This document shows, piece by piece, positions 52,142 to 59,569 of a stretch of DNA of 60,677 bases. Source of the DNA: Hymenobacter jeongseonensis (GTDB lineage: Bacteria > Bacteroidota > Bacteroidia > Cytophagales > Hymenobacteraceae); NCBI RefSeq assembly GCF_015694725.1, contig NZ_JADQDQ010000016.1, positions 1 through 60,677 of the forward strand, written 5' to 3'. Position numbers and translations under genes: made by a program. The stretch's first letter is position 1. Each line of letters opens with the position of its first letter. Below the pieces are notes generated by a model that was not told the origin of the DNA, searched no databases, and saw nothing but the letters and a program-made list of their open reading frames with translations.

Positions 52142-53374
52142 CTACGGATACTGGGTTTCAATTTTCCGGCTTTGCTGGTCCGAATAGCGCAGGTCCGCAT
52201 ATTGTTGGCTGGATGGTTTTGGGCTCAACTCATCGGGGCGGCTATACGCTGACTGCTGAAAAGAATAAGGCTGGTCCGAAAAAGCCCGCGGCCGCCGATA
52301 CTGCCAATCCGGACCCGATGGCCCTGGCTGCGCGGGATTGTCGCGGTACCAGGCGCGATAGGAATAATCGGACGCCCGCATTTTTTTCCTTTTGCCGTTG
52401 CCGGTTCGCTCCCCTCTTTTGCGCCCGTTGCCGGCCGTGGCCAGTGCCACGGCGCCAATAGCCAGGCCCGCCACGGCCAAGCCCTTCAGCCACGGATTGA
52501 CCACAGGCGGGGGCACCGAGCGTACGCCATCGGCATCGGCCGTGGCGGCTTGGTGGGCGTAGCGGCCAATTTTGGGACGTGCCAGCTCATCAAACCGCGT
52601 GATGAATTCGGCCAGCTGGCGGCGCAGGGCCTCCCCGTACATGGGAATGCCGTGGCCGGTGGCCGCCACCTCGGGCTCCAGCCGGGCCAGCAGTTCCATG
52701 GAGGCGCGGGCCGCGTCCCAGTCGGGCGTGAAATAGGCCGGCGGGCCGTGCACCTCCTGCTTTTGGGTGAGGGTGGAAAGGCCCGATTCGGCAAAGACGG
52801 TGGTAAAGGCATCGCCGGCCACCAGCACTTTGTCGTGCTCCCGGAAGTAGGACACGTGCCCGAACGTGTGGCCCGGCGTGTGCAGCCAGCGCCAGCCGGG
52901 CAGGCCGGGCACGCTGCCATCGGCCGGCAGGGCCTGCACCCGCGCCCCAAAATCGTAGGGGTGTTTGGGATAGGCAAACGAGAGGTAGGCCATCATGCCC
53001 CCGCCCACGGTGGGGTCGGGCGGCGGAAAGCTCGAGCGCCCCGTGAGGTAGGGCAGTTCCAGCCGGTGGGCGTACACGGGCACGTTGGGCCAGGCCGCCA
53101 TCAGGTCTTCCAGGGCGCCCACGTGGTCGAAATGGCCGTGGGTGAGCAGAATGGCTTCCGGCGGGTTGTTGGCGCCAAACTGCTCTTCGGCGTGCTGCTT
53201 GATTTTGTGGGCCGAGCCGGGCAAACCGGCGTCGATGAGCACCCACGGGCCCTGCGGCTGGTCCTGCGGGAAGGCGTAGTACAGGTTCACAAATACGTCG
53301 CGCAGCACACTCAGGCCCGGCACAACAGCGGTGAAGGCGGGCGTCGAGGCCCGGCTAGCTTCGTTGGAAAGCAT
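52142..53374 (-). CDS. MBL-fold hydrolase with membrane anchor and disordered tail
   Basis: 410 residues. The metallo-beta-lactamase domain (1-270) has LLTHGHFDHVG (79-84 HxHxDH), His168 in TPGHT, Asp187 in GDAF and His240. A transmembrane helix follows (about 296-314, GLAVAGLAIGAVALATAG). The last ~95 residues are basic, then rich in Tyr, Ser, Gln and Pro, and probably disordered. The anchored, tailed form is unusual. The glyoxalase II-like hydrolase activity (inferred) has no known substrate here. Confidence 0.85.
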   Translation of the reverse strand: MLSNEASRASTPAFTAVVPGLSVLRDVFVNLYYAFPQDQPQGPWVLIDAGLPGSAHKIKQHAEEQFGANNPPEAILLTHGHFDHVGALEDLMAAWPNVPVYAHRLELPYLTGRSSFPPPDPTVGGGMMAYLSFAYPKHPYDFGARVQALPADGSVPGLPGWRWLHTPGHTFGHVSYFREHDKVLVAGDAFTTVFAESGLSTLTQKQEVHGPPAYFTPDWDAARASMELLARLEPEVAATGHGIPMYGEALRRQLAEFITRFDELARPKIGRYAHQAATADADGVRSVPPPVVNPWLKGLAVAGLAIGAVALATAGNGRKRGERTGNGKRKKMRASDYSYRAWYRDNPAQPGPSGPDWQYRRPRAFSDQPYSFQQSAYSRPDELSPKPSSQQYADLRYSDQQSRKIETQYP

Positions 53375-53519
53375 AGGTGAAACAGGGGTTTTAGTGAAGT
53401 GAGAAGAACAAAACGTGGCCTTGGCCGCAGATATTACGACAGCAAACGGCCCGTAGGTTGGCTTTTTATTGGCACGGCCGAGGCTATCCGAAGACTACGG
53501 CTGGCCTTGGGGCCAACGC

Positions 53520-53554
53520 AAAAAGCCCGCTACCGGGGCGGCAGCGGGCTTTTT
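53520..53554 (-). terminator. terminator of the small lipoprotein gene
   Basis: AAAAAGCCCGCT pairs with AGCGGGCTTTTT around a GC-rich loop. It is bidirectional. Confidence 0.83.
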
Positions 53555-53569
53555 CTCAATTCAAAAAAT

Positions 53570-53950
53570 TTATTTCGGCTGGGGCTTCGTTTGCGGCTGG
53601 TCGGTCTTGACCCCGTTGCCGGTTGTGGCCTTGCCCACGGGGGCCATGGTGCCGCTGGCCGATTGGCCGGCCGCAGCGCTACGCCCGGCCGGGGCCGAGT
53701 CGATTTGCTCCTGCACGGTGCCCGTGGCGATGGCAGCCGCCGAACCTACGCCAGCAGCTGGGTTGGTTTCCTGCTTGTAATTGATGCTGTCGCGGTTCAC
53801 ATCGACTTTGTGCCAGCCGGGGGCGTTGTTGAAACCATGCCGGAACTGGGCGTTGTCGCCAGGGGTCCACTGGTAGTCACAGGACGAGAGAGAGCCGGCC
53901 AGGGCAGTACCCAGCAGCAAGGCCAGGGCGGAACGGGAAGAAAGCTTCAT
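53570..53950 (-). CDS. hypothetical lipoprotein
   Basis: 126 residues with a lipoprotein signal (ALALLLGTALAGSLSSC, Cys24). The mature part has DYQWTPGDNAQFRHGFNN and then a Gly/Ala/Ser/Thr-rich, disordered tail ending KPQPK. No family recognised. The ATG at 53950 is chosen over an ATG 9 codons upstream. Confidence 0.68.
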   Translation of the reverse strand: MKLSSRSALALLLGTALAGSLSSCDYQWTPGDNAQFRHGFNNAPGWHKVDVNRDSINYKQETNPAAGVGSAAAIATGTVQEQIDSAPAGRSAAAGQSASGTMAPVGKATTGNGVKTDQPQTKPQPK

Positions 53951-54086
53951 GAAAAAGTGCTTGGGATTGGGATTCAAATGTACGGGGATTTCGAGGAGAA
54001 GGGTGCATTGGCGGCCAAGTCTAAGCTCAGGTCATGCGCGGCGCAAGCGCTACTTTAGTGGCTCACTCCTGCTGTGCTTTCCCGCC

Positions 54087-55190
54087 ATGCCCGCTTCGTC
54101 CGACCCCAACCAGCCTTCCCGCTTTCGGCGCGCCCTTGGGGCCGTGGGGCGTGCGGCCCTGCTGCCCGTGCGCGGCGCGGGCTACCTCGTGCGGTCAGGC
54201 CGGGCCCACCACCACTTTTTTCTACCGGTGCTGAACGGGGCCTTGGGCGACCAGCTGGCCGCCCGCTACGATTCCCGCGCCATCCGGATGAGCTTCCGCC
54301 GGGGCGGGCACGATGTGCCCGTGGCCGAGCTGCGCCTGAGCGAGCCGCACCAAAAAACGGTGGTATTCGTGCACGGCCTCATGGGCGACGAGCTGATTTG
54401 GCAATCGGGCTTCCAAGACGTGCCCGGCAGCCGGCGCTACGGCCCGCGCCTGGCCGAGGAGGAGCACCTGCGCGCCCTCTACCTGCGCTTCAACTCCGGC
54501 CTGCACCTTTCCGAAAACGGCCGCGAGCTCAGCCGCCTGCTCACCGAACTGGTCGAAACCTATCCCGATGCCATCGGCGAGCTGGTGCTGGTGGGGCACA
54601 GCATGGGCGGGCTCATCATCCGGTCGGCCGGGTATTATGGCAGCCAGCCGGCACCCGAACTGGCCGGTGAAATCCAGGCTGCTCAGCCTGCGCCCTGGCT
54701 GGCCCATTTGCGGGCGGTGTTCCTGCTGGGCACGCCCAACGACGGCTCGTGGCTGGAGCAGAACTCCCACCTCACGGCGCGGCTCCTGAACCGCATCAAC
54801 CTCTTTCCGACCCGGTTTCTGAGCAAGGCGCTCAACCAGCGCAGCAACGGCATCAAGGACTTGCGCTATTCCATTCTGGTGGACGAAGACTGGCAGGACG
54901 CCCACGCCGACGACCTCACGCCGCCGCGCACGGCGGTGCCGCCCCTGCCCGGCGTGCAGTACCACATTCTGATGGGCGCGTGGCTGCGCACCACCCGGCC
55001 CTCGGCCCTGCGCGAGTATTTTGGCGACGGGCTGGTGGGCCAAGGCAGCGCCCGAGGCCACGCCACGTTTGGCGACGAAGCGGCCTTGCCGGCGGGGGCC
55101 AACGTGCGCACGGCCGTGTTCAGCCAGCAGCACCACGGCGGGCTGCTCACCCACCCGGAGGTATTTCAATACCTCAAGACCTGGATTTGA
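54087..55190 (+). CDS. alpha/beta hydrolase (lipase/esterase-like)
   Basis: 367 residues from the ATG at 54087; the frame is open upstream but lacks protein-like sequence there. The hydrolase core has VFVHGLMGDELIWQSG, the nucleophile elbow VLVGHSMGGLIIRSAG and a LLGTPNDGSW segment as in PGAP1/lipase-like enzymes. A His near the C-terminus (QQHHGGLLTHPEV) could complete the triad. The substrate is unknown. No signal peptide is evident. Confidence 0.85.
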   Translation: MPASSDPNQPSRFRRALGAVGRAALLPVRGAGYLVRSGRAHHHFFLPVLNGALGDQLAARYDSRAIRMSFRRGGHDVPVAELRLSEPHQKTVVFVHGLMGDELIWQSGFQDVPGSRRYGPRLAEEEHLRALYLRFNSGLHLSENGRELSRLLTELVETYPDAIGELVLVGHSMGGLIIRSAGYYGSQPAPELAGEIQAAQPAPWLAHLRAVFLLGTPNDGSWLEQNSHLTARLLNRINLFPTRFLSKALNQRSNGIKDLRYSILVDEDWQDAHADDLTPPRTAVPPLPGVQYHILMGAWLRTTRPSALREYFGDGLVGQGSARGHATFGDEAALPAGANVRTAVFSQQHHGGLLTHPEVFQYLKTWI

Positions 55191-55196
55191 CCAGGG

Positions 55197-55247
55197 ACTC
55201 CAAGAAAAAGGCCCTGTTCGATGAGAACAGGGCCTTTTTCTTGGAGT
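55197..55247. terminator. bidirectional terminator with 23-base perfect stem
   Basis: ACTCCAAGAAAAAGGCCCTG (then TTC) and its exact complement, with a 5-base loop. It sits between the converging hydrolase (+) and Thr/Gly lipoprotein (-) genes. Confidence 0.9.
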
Positions 55248-55264
55248 CAGCGTTAGCAGGTGCC

Positions 55265-55660
55265 TCAGGTAGTAGTGCCGGTGGTGGTACCCGTGGTGGT
55301 CGTCCCAGTGGTAGTGGTGCCGGTGGTAGTGCCGCTAGTGGTGGTGCCCGTGGTAGTGGTGCCGGTGGTGGTTCCCGAGGTGGTCATGCCGGTAGTGGTG
55401 CCAGTGGTAGTGGTGCCAGTGGTGGTGGTACCAGTGGTGGTGCCCGACGTAGTGCCCGAGGTGCTGCCGTAGGTGGTACTGCCCGTGGTGGTGCCGGTGG
55501 TGGTGCCAGCATCCGTCGCGCCCGAAGTCGTACCGCTGGTGCTACCCGAAGTAGTGCCGCTGGTGGTACCAGCGTTTTCGGAAGTGGTGCAAGCGCTGAA
55601 GAAGGTGAGCGCCGAGCACATGATGGCACCGGTCAGCCCAAAAAGCCATTTACGTTTCAT
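55265..55660 (-). CDS. Thr/Gly-repeat lipoprotein
   Basis: 131 residues. The lipoprotein signal (MKRKWLFGLTGAIMCSALTFFSAC, Cys24 here split by description only) is followed by a 100-residue tract of almost only Thr, Gly and Ser, in units such as GTTTGTTTTG. No other domain is present. It may be a surface spacer or a Thr-rich glycosylation target, but this is inference. The strand is set by the signal peptide; the reverse strand would read as Val/Pro repeats. Confidence 0.7.
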   Translation of the reverse strand: MKRKWLFGLTGAIMCSALTFFSACTTSENAGTTSGTTSGSTSGTTSGATDAGTTTGTTTGSTTYGSTSGTTSGTTTGTTTTGTTTTGTTTGMTTSGTTTGTTTTGTTTSGTTTGTTTTGTTTTGTTTGTTT

Positions 55661-55769
55661 AAGGGAAGGAAAAAGTGGAAAGGAAAGTGATACAGCTAAT
55701 AGCTCTTAACCTATACGAGGGTTGAAAGCGCGATTTACCCGGATTTTTATGCGGGTAAATACCTAATTA

Positions 55770-57380
55770 TTAGTCTTTATTCTTGCTTGACACCGGCGTT
55801 TTGGCGGGCAAAGCACATTCGCACAACACCTCCCGGACGGGAGTGGCCAGCTTGTAATCGGGCAGTGACACTTCCTTCATGTACACCACCGCCAGGTGTT
55901 GAAGCGCAGGCCGGGCGGGGTTGGTGTGCCAGATGCGCAGCAGGTAGTTGCAGTAGTAAGGCCGCATCCAGGCGTTGCTCACGAACAGGTAATTCTCGGA
56001 ATACTTGCGCCACCGGTCGTTTTTGAACAGCGCCACCACCGAGGCGGGCTTCGCGTAGCGCACGGGCGCCCCGGCACGGTTGAGGTCGAGGCGGCGACCG
56101 TTGGCGGCAGTGCCTTCGAGGATGTACCAGCCGTCGTCTTTGAACACCGTGGGGGCAAACATGCCCCAATGCTGGTCGACCCGCAACAGGTAGCCAAACC
56201 CGCGCAACGGCTCCGGCATCAGCCCGCCCGCGGGGCGCAGCACGGCCACGTCGTCGAGGTTCCACCAGCACACGTAGGCCAGCACCCCGGCCACAAAGGT
56301 GTCGCGCACGGTGCGGGCCAGCGCCCGGGAATGAGGCGCGGGCGCGGCGCGGCGTTCGAGGCGCAGCCGCCAGGGCAGTTGCCAGCCGGGCAGGCTGGGC
56401 CACCCGCTTCGAACGCGGGCGATGAGCGGTGCCAAGCGCGGCGTGAGCCAGTCGAGCGCCCGCGGTGGCAGCAAGCCCGTTATCGAAGCAAAATTGACGA
56501 GGAAGAAAATGCCCACGAACAGCGTGAGGCTGATGGTGAGGTGAAACGCCACCAGCACCCCCACCACCAGCAGGCGCCACCACGCCACGCCCACCGGAAT
56601 AAACAGCGCAAACGGCAGCAACAGTTCGGTATAATAGGCGCCAAACGTGAGCACCCGCAGCAATTCCGGGTACGGATAGAGCAGCTTGCCAACGGGCAGC
56701 ACCACTTGGTCGAGGCTAAAGGCGTAGTAGAGCGCGGTGCCGTGCTGCGTCCATTCGGGGCCGTTTTTGAGCAGGGCCGTGCACCAATACAGCAGCGCCA
56801 GTTGCACCACGTAAGCCACAGTGGCCGCGCTGAAATACTGCAACCGGACTGGGGCAGGCCGACTCCGCGCATCCCAGGCCCACACCCGTCCCCAGGGCAA
56901 AAACATGCCCCAAAACAGCAGCATGCGCAGCAAGTCATCGCCGCCCTGCCCGATGAGCGGATTGCGGTTTTGCAACGACACCAGCAGCACCCACGACGCC
57001 ACCGTAGCCAGCCGCGTGTGGTGGCCCAGCAACAGAGCCACAGCCAGCCCCGCCGCCGCCACAAACAGCAGCGCCTGCACCAGCCACAGGCCGCTGGCGG
57101 CGTGCAGCGAAAACTGGTAGGGGGTCCAGCCAAAGGCGTGCAGGGCGGCCAGGGGCAGCACGCCCAGGTTGGCATAATGGGCTTCAAGGTCGGTGCTGCG
57201 AATGGCCAGGTCGGTGAGCAGTACGGCTGCCGTGGCCATGCGCAAGAGCGCCAGCGCCCGCAAATCGAGCACAAAAGGCCGGCGCACCACCCCCCAGAAC
57301 CCAGTTCTATTGTTGGGAACAGAGGGACTTACGACTGGGGCCGTAATCGGCCGAAATTCGCCAACGTGAAGATTTTCCAA
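55770..57380 (-). CDS. HTTM-domain membrane protein
   Basis: 536 residues with the HTTM (horizontally transferred transmembrane) domain found in vitamin K-dependent gamma-carboxylase relatives. The domain begins RRPFVLDLRALALLRM and has GWTPYQFSLHAAS, NRNPLIGQGGDDLLR and LYWCTALLKNGPEW, plus several hydrophobic helices. The C-terminal part lies outside the membrane. The start is uncertain: a TTG at 57380 is the longest, and GTG codons near 57290 are alternatives. A DCC-family gene lies divergently. Confidence 0.83.
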   Translation of the reverse strand: MENLHVGEFRPITAPVVSPSVPNNRTGFWGVVRRPFVLDLRALALLRMATAAVLLTDLAIRSTDLEAHYANLGVLPLAALHAFGWTPYQFSLHAASGLWLVQALLFVAAAGLAVALLLGHHTRLATVASWVLLVSLQNRNPLIGQGGDDLLRMLLFWGMFLPWGRVWAWDARSRPAPVRLQYFSAATVAYVVQLALLYWCTALLKNGPEWTQHGTALYYAFSLDQVVLPVGKLLYPYPELLRVLTFGAYYTELLLPFALFIPVGVAWWRLLVVGVLVAFHLTISLTLFVGIFFLVNFASITGLLPPRALDWLTPRLAPLIARVRSGWPSLPGWQLPWRLRLERRAAPAPHSRALARTVRDTFVAGVLAYVCWWNLDDVAVLRPAGGLMPEPLRGFGYLLRVDQHWGMFAPTVFKDDGWYILEGTAANGRRLDLNRAGAPVRYAKPASVVALFKNDRWRKYSENYLFVSNAWMRPYYCNYLLRIWHTNPARPALQHLAVVYMKEVSLPDYKLATPVREVLCECALPAKTPVSSKNKD

Positions 57381-57534
57381 GCCGCGTTATCAGGTAAAAG
57401 GATGCCTTTAGCTGATACGCTATACGGGCGATGGCAGCGGAGCACCAAGCGGAAAACCCGTATTTTTTCGGGGCAACTACGTAGCGGTAGCACAGCGGCG
57501 TGATGTCCGTGCACTTGGAATGTGTCTGGAAATG

Positions 57535-57624
57535 GTCATGCTGAACTTGTCGAAGCATCTCTACCGCTTCGTTGAGAAAGCTCCAAACGAAGCGGTAGAG
57601 ATGCTTCGATAAGCTCAGCATGAC
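57535..57624. repeat. REP-like inverted repeat (39-bp arms)
   Basis: Left arm 57535-57573 (begins GTCATGCTGAACTTGTCGAA) and right arm 57586-57624 (the complement reads GTCATGCTGAGCTTATCGAA). They differ at two positions and leave a 12-base loop. A further partial copy of GAGATGCTTCG lies near 57669. It fills the gap between the HTTM and DCC genes. Confidence 0.8.
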
Positions 57625-57803
57625 GGAAACAACGTTTTTGTAAAATCCCGGACACTCTTAGAATCCCGAGATGCTTCGCGTTGCATGAGTATAAGGACGT
57701 TTTTGCAGCCGCTAAGCAAACACAAAGTCGTTTTTTAGGTGGCCTGAGCCTACTCGCTGCCGTCTTGTTCGTAAGGCTTATGCTCGTCCCTCCCTCCTTG
57801 CCC

Positions 57804-58220
57804 ATGCCCCCAGCCGTTCCCGATACCATTTTCTTCGATGGAGTGTGTAACCTCTGCAATGGCTTTGTGCAACTCGTGATTCGCCACGACCCCGCGGGGC
57901 GCTACCGTTTCGCGGCCTTGCAGAGCGACGCCGCCCAGCACCTGCTGGCGGCCCACGGCCTGGCGCCCGGCGCCCTGGCCACCGCGCCCGAATCGGTGCT
58001 GCTGCTCAGCGGGGGGCAACTGTATTCGCATTCCACGGCCGTGCTGCGCATTGCCCAGGGCCTGGGCGGGGCGTGGCGGCTGGTGGGCCTGGGATGGGTG
58101 CTGCCCCGCCCCTGGCGCGACGCGCTCTACCGCGTGGTGGCGCGGCACCGCTACCGCTGGTTTGGAAGGCAGGAAAGCTGCCTGCTGCCCACGCCAGCCC
58201 TGCAAGCGCGGTTTTTATAG
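57804..58220 (+). CDS. DCC-family thiol-disulfide oxidoreductase-like protein
   Basis: 138 residues from the ATG at 57804 (57780 is an alternative). The DCC motif is at the start: IFFDGVCNLCNGFV with Cys15-x-x-Cys18, then LVIRHDPAGRYRFAALQS. YRVVARHRYRWFGR closes the domain. Function is unknown; the family is often encoded next to HTTM proteins, as here. Confidence 0.88.
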   Translation: MPPAVPDTIFFDGVCNLCNGFVQLVIRHDPAGRYRFAALQSDAAQHLLAAHGLAPGALATAPESVLLLSGGQLYSHSTAVLRIAQGLGGAWRLVGLGWVLPRPWRDALYRVVARHRYRWFGRQESCLLPTPALQARFL

Positions 58221-58267
58221 CGGCAAAAACGCAGGCTGTCCGCCTGCGGAGCCGCCCAAATTCTGCC

Positions 58268-58576
58268 GTGAAGGCCGCCCGCGTGCCCGCGTTTCAGACC
58301 CAGGCCACGGCCTTTGCCGCCCTGCCCACCGACGGCGAACTCGACGCCTTGAAGCAAGAAGCTACCAGCCGCAAGCTGGCCACCCACACGCAAGCCGTGA
58401 CCCAACAGCAGGTGGTGATGGGCATTGTGGGCACGGTGAACGATACCCGCTCAGCCACCTACAAAATGTTCGGCAGCGCGGGCCTCGACTCCGCGTCCGA
58501 TGCCCGCAAGTACAAAGACTACGCGGTGCACGACACGCCCGCCCCCGTAGTGGCGCCGGTGCCCCCGGCGGCCTAA
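58268..58576 (+). CDS. small hypothetical protein
   Basis: 102 residues from a GTG at 58268 (KAARVPAFQTQATAFAALPT ...). The middle is predicted helical and polar, and the end is Pro/Val/Ala-rich. No family recognised. It has a strong terminator 20 bases downstream and good codon use. The frame is open upstream to 58073, but that part reads through the DCC gene. Confidence 0.5.
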   Translation: MKAARVPAFQTQATAFAALPTDGELDALKQEATSRKLATHTQAVTQQQVVMGIVGTVNDTRSATYKMFGSAGLDSASDARKYKDYAVHDTPAPVVAPVPPAA

Positions 58577-58595
58577 GCGTTGGCTTGGTTTTCAT

Positions 58596-58633
58596 GAAAC
58601 AGGGCGCCCCGCGGAGCGCCCTGTTTCGTTTTT
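58596..58633 (+). terminator. terminator of the DCC/small gene pair
   Basis: GAAACAGGGCGC/GCGCCCTGTTTC with an 8-base loop, then GTTTTT. Confidence 0.85.
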
Positions 58634-58699
58634 GGCGCAAAACGCGCGCCAGGGTCGGGGCTTGTATGCCCCACCGGACCTGCTGGAACAATCCCGCTT

Positions 58700-59430
58700 A
58701 GCAGTTCACAAAACTCATCTCGACTCTGCGTTTCGAAATTTTGAAAGGTGAACGAGTTTTCCAAACTCCTCCGGCCACTGCAGCGCCTTACTGGCCACCA
58801 GTTGTCAGGTCGATTCCTTACGTTCAGAGAAAGGAGCCGTTAAATTCTAATTTCCGCCTTCAAAATCGAGCGCTGCGCCGACAGCCGCGCGTTCGCCGGC
58901 ACGGTGGCCTCGGCCGACAGCAGCAGCGCCCGGCGCACCTACGCGCTGCTTCACACCCGTCCACTCCACGCTCTATTGCGGCCTGCGCTAGGGGATGCGG
59001 ACGGCACCGTCAGCTATTTGCCCGTGCGCACGGTGGCCCTGACGGGCGCGTCCGCTGGCCCGTCGTACACGTCCAGACGCGCGGCGAAACGAGCGCCGGG
59101 GCACGGCGCGTGGGCCGGCTGCGCCACCACCCGGCTGGGCGGACCCGTTCAACCGCCCGCCGGACGACTGGGCGCCCGAGGGGGCGGCCCCGCTTTCCCC
59201 GCATAAGGCGATTCCTTCCTCCTGTCCTGCTCGCATGTTCATGCAATACCGCCGCCTTGTGCTACGGCCGACCTTTGCGCTGCCGGCGGGCCCCGGCCCA
59301 TCGGGGCGCGGCGCTCCAGAGGCCGGGGCGCACGCCCCGGCGCCGACGAACGGCCGTCGGCGCCGGTCCAACGACGCTCCTGGCCCGGTGGATGCGGCGG
59401 CGCTTGATTTTGCTTGAATACAAATGATTT
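58700..59430 (+). pseudogene. possible decayed gene, no function recognised
   Basis: This stretch has no single frame that looks like a normal protein, yet each forward frame shows protein-like pieces: ARRTYALLHTRPLHALL near 58930, GRVRWPVVHVQTRGET near 59050, then WADPFNRPPDDWAPEG near 59140. The frame shifts between them suggest a broken gene, but chance in high-GC DNA is possible. From 58634 to 59569 I see nothing else except the TACCTTTG at 59469. Confidence 0.28.
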
Positions 59431-59468
59431 ACACAACTTACAAAGGCCAGCCGCCGCCCCCGGGGGCG

Positions 59469-59476
59469 TACCTTTG
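59469..59476 (+). promoter_or_regulatory. -7 element of the propeller-repeat gene
   Basis: TACCTTTG, 93 bases before the ATG at 59570, with no clear -33 TTG. Confidence 0.45.
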
Positions 59477-59569
59477 ACGGCTTTACCAGCCTATTATTCT
59501 ATTCTGGACCACCCGCGGCTCCACGCTCGTACCGGCCTGAGCCCGGATGTGGCCCTCTTTCTTCCTTGC

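Noticed and set aside
54222..55169. A 315-codon open frame on the minus strand
   Set aside because: It is antisense to the alpha/beta hydrolase with its GHSMGG elbow.
55260..55472. Val/Pro-repeat open frame on the plus strand
   Set aside because: It has no start context or signal; the minus strand has a lipoprotein signal peptide.
55265..55560. Possible CRISPR array in short GC-rich repeats
   Set aside because: Repeats are 12-15 bases, in frame and without spacers; they encode Thr/Gly units.
55896..57503. A 535-codon open frame on the plus strand
   Set aside because: It is antisense to the HTTM gene and has Gln/His/Arg-rich sequence typical of GC-rich shadow frames.
58741..59427. A 228-codon open frame on the plus strand
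   Set aside because: Arg/Pro-rich sequence with no family resemblance, best explained as part of a decayed or non-coding stretch.
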